DNA of 60,307 nucleotides from Bacilli bacterium (GTDB lineage: Bacteria > Bacillota_I > Bacilli_A > RFN20 > CAG-826), in contig JAFUEZ010000016.1 of assembly GCA_017470115.1 (NCBI GenBank), forward strand, positions 1 through 60,307, in the 5' to 3' direction. The position numbers and the translations under genes were made by a program. Below the pieces are notes generated by a model. The model had not been told where the DNA came from. It searched no databases and was given only the letters and a program-made list of their open reading frames with translations. Each line of letters opens with the position of its first letter. The first letter of the stretch is position 1. This document shows positions 8,190 through 17,247 of this stretch, piece by piece.

Positions 8190-9611
8190 ATGGAAAAATT
8201 TGATGTCATTATAGTCGGTGCTGGTCCTTGCGGTTTATATGCTGCATATGAATTAAGCGAAAAGAATAAGGACCTTAAGATTTTATTAGTTGATAAAGGA
8301 AAAGATATCTATCATAGAACTTGCCCTATTCTTGAAGGAAAGATTAAACAATGTCCACAAGACATTTATGGCAATTCAGGTTGTTTCCCATCATGTTCAA
8401 TGACTAGTGGTTTTGGCGGATGTGGAGCATTTTCTGATGGAAAATTTAACATCACTAATGAATTTGGTGGTTGGATGAGTGAATACCTTCCAAAAAATGA
8501 AGTCATTGACTTAATTAAATATGTCGATCAAATTAATTTAAAACATGGAGCACCAAAAGAATTGACAGACCCTAATACAAAAGCCGTTTTAGACATCGAA
8601 AGACGTGGATTAGCTGTTGGATTAAAACTTTTACGTAGTCAAGTTAGACACCTTGGAACTGAAGTTAACTTAAAAGTTTTAGCTTCAATTTATGAAGAAC
8701 TCAAGAGCCGTGGTGTTGTCATGGAATTTGGTTGCGAAGTTAGTGATATTATTGAAGATAATCGTGAAATTAAGGGTATTCTTACAAAAGACGGAACAAC
8801 TTATGAAGCTAATTATGTATTGCTTAATGTTGGTAGACCAGGTTCACAATGGTTATCAAAAACATTAAGAAAACACAAAATTAAACTCACAAATAACAGA
8901 GTCGATATTGGTGTTAGAGTTGAAACTAATGATGTCATCATGAAAGAGATTAATGAAAATCTTTATGAAGGCAAATTCATATATAACACAAGTGTAGGAA
9001 CAACTGTTCGTACTTTCTGTTCAAACCCTAGTGGTCATGTTGTTATGGAAAATAATAATGGAATTATTACTGCTAATGGTCACGCATATAATTCAAGTGA
9101 ACTTGGAAGCCACAATACCAATTTTGCTATTTTGGTTTCTCATAAATTCACTGAACCATTTAAAGATAGTAATGAATATGCTGAAGATGTTTCAGCGCTT
9201 GCTAATAAACTTAGTGATGGTAGCGTAATTATTCAAAGATATGGAGATATCAAAAAAGGTAGAAGATCAACAGAAAAAAGAATTGCTGAAGGGTTTGTTG
9301 AACCAACACTTAAAGAAGCAGTTCCTGGCGATTTAGCTTTGATTCTCCCTTATAAAACACTTCAATCGATTATTGAGATGATTGAAGCTTTAGACCATGT
9401 CACTCCAGGTATCGCTAATGGTCATACATTGTTATATGGTGTTGAAGCAAAATTCTATAGCGATAGAGTTGAGTGCGGAAATAACTTTGAAACAAAAATT
9501 AAGAACCTTTATGTAGGTGGAGATGGTGCAGGTATTACTCGTGGCCTTGCTCAAGCAGGAGCAAATGGTGTTTATGTTGCACGTGATATTTTAGAAAAGG
9601 TAGGTAAATAA
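8190..9611 (+). CDS. NAD(P)/FAD-dependent oxidoreductase (COG2509-like)
   Basis: A 473-residue flavoprotein. The N-terminal GAGPCGLYAAYEL binds the FAD ADP moiety. The Cys-rich stretch CPILEGKIKQCPQDIYGNSG to GFGGCGAFSDGKFN and the C-terminal GGDGAGITRGLAQAG are characteristic of the COG2509 dehydrogenase family. Its substrate is not established. It opens an operon that continues with cdaA, whose start is 2 nt downstream. Confidence 0.85.
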   Translation: MEKFDVIIVGAGPCGLYAAYELSEKNKDLKILLVDKGKDIYHRTCPILEGKIKQCPQDIYGNSGCFPSCSMTSGFGGCGAFSDGKFNITNEFGGWMSEYLPKNEVIDLIKYVDQINLKHGAPKELTDPNTKAVLDIERRGLAVGLKLLRSQVRHLGTEVNLKVLASIYEELKSRGVVMEFGCEVSDIIEDNREIKGILTKDGTTYEANYVLLNVGRPGSQWLSKTLRKHKIKLTNNRVDIGVRVETNDVIMKEINENLYEGKFIYNTSVGTTVRTFCSNPSGHVVMENNNGIITANGHAYNSSELGSHNTNFAILVSHKFTEPFKDSNEYAEDVSALANKLSDGSVIIQRYGDIKKGRRSTEKRIAEGFVEPTLKEAVPGDLALILPYKTLQSIIEMIEALDHVTPGIANGHTLLYGVEAKFYSDRVECGNNFETKIKNLYVGGDGAGITRGLAQAGANGVYVARDILEKVGK

Positions 9612-9612
9612 T

Positions 9613-10461
9613 ATGGTTGGTTTAGTCGATCTTGAAAACGTAACAATTTTTTACCCATTTAGCACAAGAAGTCTTATTGATTTAATTGCTTCGATAGTTG
9701 TCTTAGTTTGTGTAAATATTTTTGTTGATTTCTTCGTTAAAAGAAAATTTGTTGTAATTTCAAATGCAATTGCATCATTAGCTTTTATTGCAGTTTCAAT
9801 TTTTAAACTTGATATTGCCAGAATCGTTTTACTTTTTACAATCATGAGCTTATCAGTTGTTTCAATTTTTATTAACCTTGCTGAAACACGTTATTTGCTC
9901 GCAAATAAAGCATCTCAAAGAGCAAATGATAAGGGGTTAAATAAAAAAGCAGAAAACGACACTCTTTTCTCACATGAAGATTTATATAAGACAATTAATG
10001 ATGTAACTCTTTATTTATCAAAACACAAAATCGGTGCGATTATGACTTTCGAAAGAAAAGACAATTTGACCGATGTTTCTAAAAACGGAACCATTTTATT
10101 TGCGCCAGTTAATTACGAACTTTTAATTACAATTTTCTATCCTGGAACTAGACTCCACGATGGAGCAGTTGTTATTAGAGGCAACACAATTTTAGCTGCT
10201 TCAGTCTATTACACACCAACAACAAAACCATTAATTGGTAAATATGGTTCAAGACATAGAGCTGCTATTGGTATTTCTGATATTTGTGATGCTGTTACTG
10301 TTGTTGTTTCTGAAGAAACAGGAAGAATTTCTATCGCTTATAATGGCGAACTTGAATCATATTCAAGTGATAATTTCTATAAAGCATTTGTCAATATTAT
10401 GTCTGAAACAGATGTTTTAAGTGCTGATGCATCAACTGGAGGTCATGAAATTGAAGAATAA
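9613..10461 (+). CDS. cdaA: Diadenylate cyclase CdaA
   Basis: A membrane enzyme that condenses two ATP into cyclic di-AMP, the Bacillota second messenger for potassium, osmotic and wall homeostasis. The first ~95 residues give three hydrophobic helices. The DisA_N catalytic domain follows, with LHDGAVVI (DGA motif) and GSRHRAA (RHR motif), both complete. The 282-residue length is normal for CdaA. The usual partners ybbR (cdaR) and glmM do not follow; instead a Nudix hydrolase overlaps the 3' end by 17 nt. Confidence 0.95.
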   Translation: MVGLVDLENVTIFYPFSTRSLIDLIASIVVLVCVNIFVDFFVKRKFVVISNAIASLAFIAVSIFKLDIARIVLLFTIMSLSVVSIFINLAETRYLLANKASQRANDKGLNKKAENDTLFSHEDLYKTINDVTLYLSKHKIGAIMTFERKDNLTDVSKNGTILFAPVNYELLITIFYPGTRLHDGAVVIRGNTILAASVYYTPTTKPLIGKYGSRHRAAIGISDICDAVTVVVSEETGRISIAYNGELESYSSDNFYKAFVNIMSETDVLSADASTGGHEIEE

Positions 10462-11086
10462 AGGAGAAAAATATTTCAATTTTTATGACTATGTAATCAA
10501 GGTTTTATCAATTTGTAAAATTGGCAAAATATATTCTACTGATCCTTACGCAATTGAAAACTATACTGAACTAGAAAAATTATCTATGAAGATGTTAGGT
10601 AATTTTGACGAATTAGCTTTCGATAAACCAAATATCTTTTTAAGAAACGTTTATCCAACACCAAGTATTTCATGTAGATGTTTGATATTTAACGATAAAG
10701 GTGAAGTATTACTCGTTCAAGAATCAAGTGATGGAACATATTCTTTCCCTGGAGGATGGTGCGATTTATATGATTCTCCTAGCGAAGCGATTTTAAAAGA
10801 AATCGAGCAAGAAGCAGGAGCAGAAGTTGAGAACTTATCTTTACTTGGAATTATCAATGAAACACCTTTAAGGAAAGATATGAAGCATGAATGGGATAGT
10901 GTCCCTTCATATGCCTTGCTATTTAAAGCAAGAGTTAAAAAAATGAGTGGAGAACACACTCACGAAACAAATGATATTGGATTTTTTGATATCAACAATC
11001 TACCAAAAATGTCTAGAAAAATGGTAGATGAAGATATAAAAAGAGCGATAACTGCCGCTCTTAATAACGAAATGATAGTGGACTAG
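10445..11086 (+). CDS. Nudix hydrolase with N-terminal extension
   Basis: A 213-residue pyrophosphohydrolase for nucleoside diphosphate-type substrates. The Nudix box is GGWCDLYDSPSEAILKEIEQ then EAG. The first Glu of the consensus is replaced by Asp and the Arg by Lys, conservative changes that leave the metal-binding EIEQE intact. About 65 residues precede the catalytic domain, like the Nudix N-terminal helper domain found in ADP-ribose or GDP-sugar hydrolases. The start at 10445 lies inside cdaA. The start is not firm, because GGAGG at 10438-10442 is unusually close. Confidence 0.85.
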   Translation: MKLKNKGEKYFNFYDYVIKVLSICKIGKIYSTDPYAIENYTELEKLSMKMLGNFDELAFDKPNIFLRNVYPTPSISCRCLIFNDKGEVLLVQESSDGTYSFPGGWCDLYDSPSEAILKEIEQEAGAEVENLSLLGIINETPLRKDMKHEWDSVPSYALLFKARVKKMSGEHTHETNDIGFFDINNLPKMSRKMVDEDIKRAITAALNNEMIVD

Positions 11087-11096
11087 GAGGAAAGAT

Positions 11097-11807
11097 ATGT
11101 CAACTCATATTAATGATAACGCAAAATTTGCTAAAACAGTTTTAATGCCAGGAGATCCTATCAGAGCAAAATGGATTGCTGAAACTTTTTTAGCTGATTA
11201 TGAAGAAGTTACAAATACTAGAGGAATTTTAGGTTTTACTGGTCATACAAAAGATGGTAGAGAAATTTCTGTTATGGCAAGTGGTATGGGAATTCCTTCA
11301 ATTGGAATTTATTCATTTGAACTTTTTAGCTACTATGGCGTAGAAAATATTATTAGAATTGGTACTTGTGGAAGTTATAGTGAAGATTGCCATGTTGGTG
11401 ATGTCATTATTGCTACAGGAGCTTCAACCAATTCAAATTATGGTAAATATTTTGAACAAAGAGGTTTAAAACTTGCACCATGTAGCGATTTTGGTTTAGC
11501 TTTCAAAGCTTATCAAAATGCTCAAAAATTAGGCATTAAAGTTCATATGGGTCCAATTTATAGTAGTGATATTTTCTATGATTTAGATGATACATTCTAT
11601 AAAATACCTCAACAAGTTGGTATTTTAGGAGTTGAAATGGAAAGCTATGGTTTATTCTTAAATGCTATGAGACTTAGAAAGAAAGCAGCATGTCTTTTAA
11701 CTGTTTCTGATAGTTTTGTTCATAAAGATGAACCTGATATGACAAAGGAAGAAAGAAGTAATAAGCTTGTTAACATGGTTAATATTGCTTTAACATTGGC
11801 TGAATAA
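11097..11807 (+). CDS. deoD: Purine nucleoside phosphorylase DeoD
   Basis: A cytosolic hexameric phosphorylase that splits purine (deoxy)nucleosides with phosphate into base and (deoxy)ribose-1-phosphate. The 236-residue length and the motifs MPGDPIRAKWIAETF, MGIPSIGIYSFELF, RIGTCGSY and GVEMESYGLF are those of DeoD-type PNPs. VSDSFVH holds the Asp that selects for both 6-oxo and 6-amino purines. A strong AGGAGGAAAG precedes the ATG. It is in the same transcriptional run as cdaA and the Nudix gene, which fits a nucleotide-salvage theme. Confidence 0.96.
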   Translation: MSTHINDNAKFAKTVLMPGDPIRAKWIAETFLADYEEVTNTRGILGFTGHTKDGREISVMASGMGIPSIGIYSFELFSYYGVENIIRIGTCGSYSEDCHVGDVIIATGASTNSNYGKYFEQRGLKLAPCSDFGLAFKAYQNAQKLGIKVHMGPIYSSDIFYDLDDTFYKIPQQVGILGVEMESYGLFLNAMRLRKKAACLLTVSDSFVHKDEPDMTKEERSNKLVNMVNIALTLAE

Positions 11808-11809
11808 TT

Positions 11810-12505
11810 ATGTTTAATATTTTAAGTGATTTACCTTCGTTTTTAGATAGAGAAAATAACCCTAGAGGTTTTATTGTTTTTATCATCCTTGTAATCTTAA
11901 TTGGAATATTATTAGTATTCTTATTAACTTTTCCTTTTGTTAGAAAAAGATATATTTATAAAAACTACAAAAAGATTTATTACAAGAAAGTTAGAAAAAT
12001 AGCTGACCTAAATGATTACTATTTAATTAACAATTTAGTAATTAAAAATAACGATCAAATTGTCTGTTCAATTGATCATGTTTTGTTTGGTGATAAATAT
12101 ATTTACGTTATCAAAGACAGATTCTATAGAGGTGCAATTTCAGGAAATAAAGCGGATTCTGCATGGTTTTTCTATTCAAATGATGGTAAAAAGTTTGAAA
12201 TGGAGAATCCAATGCAACTAAACGAGAAGAGACTTGAAAAGCTATCTCTCATTACTCAAATTGATCCAAGTTTCTTTGTATCTATCGTTTTAATTAATGA
12301 TAATTGTGCTATTAAAAATCCTAAAGATTTAAATAAAGAAAATAGTTTCATCGTTTCTAAAAAGAATTTAAAGAAGATTATTAAAGCAGTAGAGAAGAGA
12401 AATGTTAAGAGTATGGATCAAAAGCAATTAGAATACGCTGTACAAGACATTTCTAGACTTTATGGAAGAAACCCTGGAGCGAATGGAGAGACAACTTTTG
12501 AATAA
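11810..12505 (+). CDS. Membrane protein with NERD-like domain
   Basis: 231 residues with one strong hydrophobic helix near residues 20-43 followed by a basic stretch (RKRYIYKNYKK). The remaining soluble domain resembles the NERD (nuclease-related) fold: YYLINNLVI, IDHVLFGDKYIYVIKDR and the later NPMQLNEKRLEKL follow the family order. Catalytic acidic/Lys residues cannot be assigned with confidence, so nuclease activity is not claimed. The gene starts 2 nt after deoD. Confidence 0.6.
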   Translation: MFNILSDLPSFLDRENNPRGFIVFIILVILIGILLVFLLTFPFVRKRYIYKNYKKIYYKKVRKIADLNDYYLINNLVIKNNDQIVCSIDHVLFGDKYIYVIKDRFYRGAISGNKADSAWFFYSNDGKKFEMENPMQLNEKRLEKLSLITQIDPSFFVSIVLINDNCAIKNPKDLNKENSFIVSKKNLKKIIKAVEKRNVKSMDQKQLEYAVQDISRLYGRNPGANGETTFE

Positions 12506-13619
12506 GGAAATAAATTTCTCATCTATATATAAAGCTGCATTTAAAAATAGTGGCTTTACAGTAATGTGTAGCGGAATCATATCGCTATGCATTATTATTT
12601 TTTATGCTCTTTTTTCTTTAATTTATAATTCGATTAATTTTGAATTTACACTCTCAACTTTTGAAATTTTAATTGCTTTAGCTACAATAGGCTTAATTAC
12701 AGGGCTAATCACACCTTTTGTTTATAGTTTTTTTGCTTGCTATCAAGTGATGAAAACTCCTAAAGGTGATGAAGTTACAATGAAAAATTTCTTTAAAACT
12801 TATATGATTGGAATCTCTAAGCCATTTAGAACTGCTTTAAGCAATTTTAAAACTGTAATAATCACATTTCTTATTTATATTTTGCTTGGCTTTGTAGCGA
12901 TGATAATCGTGCTTGGTGTTGCTAGATTTACAACAGGTGAATTACATGAATTTATTATAGAATTTAATAACATCGATTTTTATGCTGATACTGCAATTGA
13001 TGAAGTATCTAATCTATTAACAAAATATCAAGAAACATTAAATACTGTATCTCTTTATGTTGAGTTTTTCTCTTTAATTTTTGCTGGATATTTTTATATT
13101 CATTCAACCGCTAAAAATACTTCTAAATATTTTTATGCGATGATGTCTGATCCAAAAAATCCAAATTCTGTAAATGTAATTATGTTTATTTATAAAAGAG
13201 GAATTAAGGGTCATAGAATTGAATACCATAAATATTTTTATAAAATATTGTGGCCTATGACACTTTTATATTTTGTAACTTTTAGTGTGACTTATTTTTT
13301 AGCAGCATTTTTGCTTAGTCTTGATTTAGTAATAGTAGCTCTTACTGCTTTTATTATCCCTCTTGTCTTATTAACTCTATTTTTGCCAGTTGTATTCGAA
13401 CTAAATGATAATTTATTTCCAATTTTCCAAAAATATTATTTTAAATCAGCTAGTAAAATTATGCGTTCACAATTTGATGAATATAAAGCAAGTAATTCAA
13501 ATGAAAAATCTGAAGAAGAATTAAAAGAAATTGAAAATAGTTTAAATAGTTTAGATGAATATATAAAAGAAGCTAACGAAAGCGAAGAAGAGGAGAAAGA
13601 AGAAGACAAAGAAAATTAA
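12483..13619 (+). CDS. Multi-helix membrane protein, unknown function
   Basis: About 378 residues with five or six hydrophobic helices in two groups. The C-terminal tail is strongly acidic (about the last 45 residues, rich in Glu, ending EEEEKEEDKEN). I do not recognise the family. The start is uncertain: ATGs at 12462 and 12483 are both in frame and both inside the preceding gene. 12483 is chosen for the nearby GGAG, although its spacing is short. The overlap indicates coupling to the NERD-like gene. Confidence 0.65.
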   Translation: MERQLLNKEINFSSIYKAAFKNSGFTVMCSGIISLCIIIFYALFSLIYNSINFEFTLSTFEILIALATIGLITGLITPFVYSFFACYQVMKTPKGDEVTMKNFFKTYMIGISKPFRTALSNFKTVIITFLIYILLGFVAMIIVLGVARFTTGELHEFIIEFNNIDFYADTAIDEVSNLLTKYQETLNTVSLYVEFFSLIFAGYFYIHSTAKNTSKYFYAMMSDPKNPNSVNVIMFIYKRGIKGHRIEYHKYFYKILWPMTLLYFVTFSVTYFLAAFLLSLDLVIVALTAFIIPLVLLTLFLPVVFELNDNLFPIFQKYYFKSASKIMRSQFDEYKASNSNEKSEEELKEIENSLNSLDEYIKEANESEEEEKEEDKEN

Positions 13620-13701
13620 TTTGATGTAATTTAATCTTAAAAAGGCGTATGATTATTAAGAAATTTTATTTATAAAATTTTAAAGTCGCTTCTCTAGAAA
13701 T

Positions 13702-13728
13702 AAAAAAAGCTTTGAATCTTTTCAAAGC
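13702..13728 (-). terminator. Terminator of the tRNA-Gly gene
   Basis: On the minus strand GCTTTGAA, loop AAGA, TTCAAAGC is followed by seven Ts. It stands 13 nt beyond the tRNA 3' end. Confidence 0.85.
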
Positions 13729-13740
13729 GATAAATCAAAT

Positions 13741-13814
13741 TGGAGCAAGTGACGGGAATCGAACCCGCATATTAACCTTGGCAAGGTTACGTTCTACCAC
13801 TGAACTACACCTGC
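13741..13814 (-). tRNA. tRNA-Gly(GCC)
   Basis: 74 nt including an encoded CCA. The acceptor stem is GCAGGTG with CACTTGC (one G-T pair). The anticodon loop is in CCTTGCCAAGG, giving anticodon GCC. The T-arm is GCGGGTTCGATTCCCGT. All four arms fold. Confidence 0.96.
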
Positions 13815-13869
13815 GAGTGCTTGATTATTATATTATAAAAGAGAATTAATTGTCAACAAGGAGTTAAAG

Positions 13870-15534
13870 ATGAACTTAAAAGAAGAATTAGCTAATCTTA
13901 TTTTCCCTAATATTAAGGAAACAATTGAAGATTTAGAGAAGAAATATCCAGAAAGAGATTTAAAAGAAGGTGCCAAGGTCACTCGTTTTGCTCCTTCACC
14001 AACTGGCTTTTTACATACAGGTAGTTTATTTACTTCAATGATTGCTAGTAAGATTGCAAAAGATACTGAAGGAATATTTTATACACGTTTAGAAGATACT
14101 GATACAAAACGTGAAATCGAAGGTAGTGATAAACTTCTTTTAAAGCAACTTAAAGAATTTGGCATCGTACCAAATGAAGGCTATTTTGGTGATCATGAAG
14201 AAGGAATTTATGGCCCTTACGTTCAATCAAAACGTAAAGAAATTTATGAAACCGTTATTAAAGAACTTCTTATTAGAGGCGACGCTTATCCTTGTTTTTT
14301 AAGTGCTCAAGATTTAGAAGAATTAAGAGAAGAACAAACAAAAAACAAAGAAATCACTGGAGTTTATGGCAAATATGCTAAATATAGAGATTTAGATGAA
14401 GCTACAGCAATTTCTTGGATTAAAGAAGGAAAGCCATACGTCATTAGATTTAAATCAAGAGGAAATCATGAAAATAAAATTAAAGTTCATGATGAGATTA
14501 AAGGCGATTTACTTTTAACTGAAAATGATCAAGATGTTGTTATTTTAAAAAGCGATGGGCTTCCAACATATCATTTTGCTCATGTAGTTGATGATCATTT
14601 CATGCACACTAATTTAGTTACAAGAGGTGAAGAATGGCTTGCTTCTTTACCAATTCATGTAGAGATGTTTAGAGTTTTAGGTTTTAAAGCACCAAAATAT
14701 GCTCACCTTCCAGTTATTATGAAACTTGATAACGGAAATAAGAGAAAATTATCAAAACGTAAAGACCCAGAAGCGAGTGTAGATTATTTCTTATCTCAAG
14801 GATTTGAACCAAATTCATTACTTGTTTATTTAATGACAATCGCAAATTCGAATTATGAAGAATTTATTGTTCAATCAAAAGATTATGATTTAGATCATTT
14901 TAAATTCTCTCTTAAGAAGATGTCTCTTGATGGTGCTTTATTTGATAATGATAAATTAGCATTCTACGCTAAAGAAATCTTATCAAAGATGAAAAAAGAA
15001 GAAATTGCAGCAAAATCTTATGCCTGGGCAAAGGAATTTTCACCTGAATTAAAAGCGTTCATAGAAGAAGATTACTCAAGATATGAAGAGATTTTAAATA
15101 TTGATAGAGAAAAGAAGAATCCACGTAAAGATTATGCAAAATATGCTGATATTTATCCTGTTATTAAATTCTTTAAGCATGATGAATTCTTAGAAATTTT
15201 AAAATCTCCATTAGAATTCAATGAAAATATTTCTAAAGAAATCATCAAAGAATTCTTAAAAGCATATTTAGGAAATTATGCTCTTGAAGCTGATGAAAAT
15301 GCATGGTTCCAAAACGTAAAAGAAATCGCTGTTAAGTTTAACTTCTGTGCTGATAATAAACTTTATAAAGAAGATCCAAGTAAGTGGAGCGGCAATATAA
15401 ATGACGCTTGTGAAATCATTAGACTTGCTATTGTAGGAAGAAAAGTTACTCCTAACTTATTTGCTATTATGAAGATTCTTCCAAAAGAAGAAATTGATTT
15501 TAGAATTGAATCAGTTATTTCCACAATAAACTAA
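13870..15534 (+). CDS. gltX: Glutamyl-tRNA synthetase (class I)
   Basis: Charges tRNA-Glu with glutamate; 554 residues. FAPSPTGFLHTGSLF is the HIGH-type motif and KRKLSKRKDPEAS the KMSKS-type loop. YTRLEDTDTKREIEG and the ARFSPSPTG-like opening are typical of GluRS/GlnRS catalytic cores. It is longer than canonical bacterial GluRS (~480-500), with a ~45-residue N-terminal extension before the catalytic core. The start at 13870 has AAGGAGTT immediately upstream. A tRNA-Glu gene lies 40 nt downstream on the same strand, so enzyme and substrate may share a transcript. Confidence 0.93.
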   Translation: MNLKEELANLIFPNIKETIEDLEKKYPERDLKEGAKVTRFAPSPTGFLHTGSLFTSMIASKIAKDTEGIFYTRLEDTDTKREIEGSDKLLLKQLKEFGIVPNEGYFGDHEEGIYGPYVQSKRKEIYETVIKELLIRGDAYPCFLSAQDLEELREEQTKNKEITGVYGKYAKYRDLDEATAISWIKEGKPYVIRFKSRGNHENKIKVHDEIKGDLLLTENDQDVVILKSDGLPTYHFAHVVDDHFMHTNLVTRGEEWLASLPIHVEMFRVLGFKAPKYAHLPVIMKLDNGNKRKLSKRKDPEASVDYFLSQGFEPNSLLVYLMTIANSNYEEFIVQSKDYDLDHFKFSLKKMSLDGALFDNDKLAFYAKEILSKMKKEEIAAKSYAWAKEFSPELKAFIEEDYSRYEEILNIDREKKNPRKDYAKYADIYPVIKFFKHDEFLEILKSPLEFNENISKEIIKEFLKAYLGNYALEADENAWFQNVKEIAVKFNFCADNKLYKEDPSKWSGNINDACEIIRLAIVGRKVTPNLFAIMKILPKEEIDFRIESVISTIN

Positions 15535-15546
15535 GTTGAAATTTAA

Positions 15547-15568
15547 GACATATTTGATAAAATATGTC
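15547..15568 (+). other. Stem-loop between gltX and tRNA-Glu
   Basis: GACATATTT, loop GATA, AAATATGTC forms a perfect 9-bp stem with no T-run, ending 6 nt before the tRNA. It could be a processing signal rather than a terminator. Confidence 0.4.
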
Positions 15569-15574
15569 ATACCT

Positions 15575-15651
15575 GCTCTGTTGGAGAAGCGGCTTAACTC
15601 AATGCCCTCTCAAGGCATCATTCATGGGTTCGAATCCCATACAGAGTACCA
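15575..15651 (+). tRNA. tRNA-Glu(CTC)
   Basis: 77 nt including an encoded CCA. The acceptor stem is GCTCTGT with ACAGAGT (one G-T pair). The anticodon stem-loop ATGCC-CTCTCAA-GGCAT puts CTC at positions 34-36. The T-arm is ATGGGTTCGAATCCCAT. A CTC isoacceptor is unusual for an AT-rich genome, where TTC normally reads both Glu codons. Confidence 0.9.
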
Positions 15652-15660
15652 AAATCTCTA

Positions 15661-15688
15661 AAATCCCTATTGAAAGATAGGGTTTTAT
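15661..15688 (+). terminator. Terminator after tRNA-Glu
   Basis: CCCTAT, 6-nt loop, ATAGGG, then TTTTAT, 13 nt after the tRNA CCA. Confidence 0.65.
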
Positions 15689-15752
15689 CTTGTATTTTAT
15701 AGGTGTCAAAGGGAAACCTCTTGATAGGGTGCCGTTTAGGTCCCACCAAACC

Positions 15753-15777
15753 GCGAGAGACAGTCTCGCTTTTTTAT
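15753..15777 (+). terminator. Terminator hairpin in the island boundary
   Basis: GCGAGA, loop GACAG, TCTCGC, followed by seven Ts. It has no intact gene directly upstream, which suggests that the gene it served has been lost. Confidence 0.6.
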
Positions 15778-15782
15778 TAAAT

Positions 15783-15929
15783 ATGAAAAAAATATTAAGT
15801 GTTTTTGTCGATGAAAGTGGTGATACAGGCTTTGAAAATGGGGCTTCAAATTATTATGTTGTATCACTTGTTTTTCATGAGCAAAATAATAATTTTTCAT
15901 CATATTTTGTGTTAGAGATATGCCTTTAA
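15783..15929 (+). pseudogene. DUF3800 protein remnant
   Basis: The 48 codons from the ATG at 15783 give MKKILSVFVDESGDTGFEN and following residues, the N-terminal signature of DUF3800 proteins (VDESG), which normally run to 200-250 residues. The frame ends after HEQNNNFSSYFVLEICL. A further piece resembling the family IIRxREG motif can be read in another frame at about 15932-15955, consistent with an internal deletion. DUF3800 genes are common in mobile and defence islands. An upstream in-frame ATG at 15690 lies before the terminator hairpin and is ignored. Confidence 0.7.
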
Positions 15930-15968
15930 AGCATTATTCGTGTTAGAGAAGGTTAAAGAACTAAATGC

Positions 15969-15999
15969 GACATTCTGATGGTATCGGGATGTCTTTTTT
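15969..15999 (+). terminator. Terminator after the DUF3800 remnant
   Basis: GACATTC and GGATGTC pair (one G-T) around an 11-nt loop, followed by six Ts. Confidence 0.6.
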
Positions 16000-16211
16000 A
16001 ATCCTTAATGGGTAAAACATTATGACGATAAAATTATGAGGCGTATTTTTTCACATAAAAAACTCATCAAAAAATACCTTTTAAAATTTCGCATTGCATA
16101 ACCAGCAACGCAACTATGAATCCGCTAATAGTTAGGGATTTTTATTCTTATAAGAATTTTTGTGGTTAAGTACCACTAAAATTTATAGAATTAAAAAAAG
16201 AGGTATTTGAT

Positions 16212-17246
16212 ATGCTTGATGATGCAAGACTAGAAAAATTAGAAAATCTATATGATAAGTATGATTCAGCCACAACTAAAAGTGAAAAAAGGCGTGTTCT
16301 AAATGAAATTCTTGAAATAGATCCAACTGATATTGACTCTATGCATCGTTTAGTGGATTTGCTTCCAGAAAAGCAACAACTTGATGCACTTTTAAAATTA
16401 AAAGAAGATGCTTGGCAAATTATCAAAAATAATTTTAATGATATCGAAGACCTATATTATGACCACGACACAAGACCATATATGTTTATTTTGATGGACT
16501 TATTAGAAAGATATGAAAGAAATAAAAAAGTAGAAGAGGCTTATCAAATAATTAAGGAAATGATGGAATTAAATCAGGGTGATAATTTAGGAGAAAGATT
16601 CCATCTTGTGGCTTATTATATTGGGCAAAACAAAATAAATGAATTAAGAGACTTTGTTAAAAATAGCCCAGAGAATTCTAGTGTCGCCTTAAGGTTTGCT
16701 ATTCTATATTTAGATAATCTTGCTAAAAAAGATAAAGAATTCAAATCACTATATGATGAATTTCCTTATTTATATGCCTTAATAGGCAAGGAATTATATT
16801 TTAAAAAATATCAATTTCAAAAAATAAAAGGTTTGATTAATTATTATCGTCCGGATGGATTTTTTGAATGTTTTCTTTTCTATGAGATGCTTATCACATA
16901 TTGTGATACTCTAACAATGTATTTGCTGCAGCATAAATGTGCTTACTATAAAGATATGCCAATAATATCAATTACCGAATCTTTACCAAGAAATACAAAA
17001 TCATATCTATTCGCTCTTGTTAATATATACGATGGGTCGTATAAAACTTTTTTGAAGAAATTAAAAGATTTTAATATAGAAGAAAAAGAGTTTTTAAAAG
17101 ATTATGAAAAATTAGAAAAAATGCAAATTCTAGAAAAAAGAGAAGATAAGATATGTTTTAGTGAAGCATCTTATGCATTATTAATTTATTATGTTAAAAA
17201 AGAAGAACAGACTCTAGATTATATAAAGGAAGTGATTGGTATTTAA
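16212..17246 (+). CDS. TPR-like protein (ST7-like repeats)
   Basis: 344 residues, helical, cytosolic. The block DTRPYMFILMDLLERY...EAYQIIKEMMELNQGDNLGERF follows the TPR pattern of the ST7-type repeat family seen in bacterial accessory genes. The N terminus (LYDKYDSATTKSEKRRVLNEILEIDPTD) looks like another repeat. The C terminus after residue ~290 is winged-helix-like but unassigned. AAAGAGG at 16197-16203 supports the start. It overlaps the region of the next gene by a shared TAA-TATG junction, so the two are coupled. Confidence 0.65.
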   Translation: MLDDARLEKLENLYDKYDSATTKSEKRRVLNEILEIDPTDIDSMHRLVDLLPEKQQLDALLKLKEDAWQIIKNNFNDIEDLYYDHDTRPYMFILMDLLERYERNKKVEEAYQIIKEMMELNQGDNLGERFHLVAYYIGQNKINELRDFVKNSPENSSVALRFAILYLDNLAKKDKEFKSLYDEFPYLYALIGKELYFKKYQFQKIKGLINYYRPDGFFECFLFYEMLITYCDTLTMYLLQHKCAYYKDMPIISITESLPRNTKSYLFALVNIYDGSYKTFLKKLKDFNIEEKEFLKDYEKLEKMQILEKREDKICFSEASYALLIYYVKKEEQTLDYIKEVIGI

Positions 17247-17247
17247 T

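Noticed and set aside
15547-15568. Terminator between gltX and tRNA-Glu
   Set aside because: The stem is perfect but has no T-run, so read-through into the tRNA is more likely; kept only as a stem-loop.
15690-15782. N-terminal extension of the DUF3800 remnant
   Set aside because: It runs through a terminator hairpin and has no resemblance to the family; the ATG at 15783 is the natural start.
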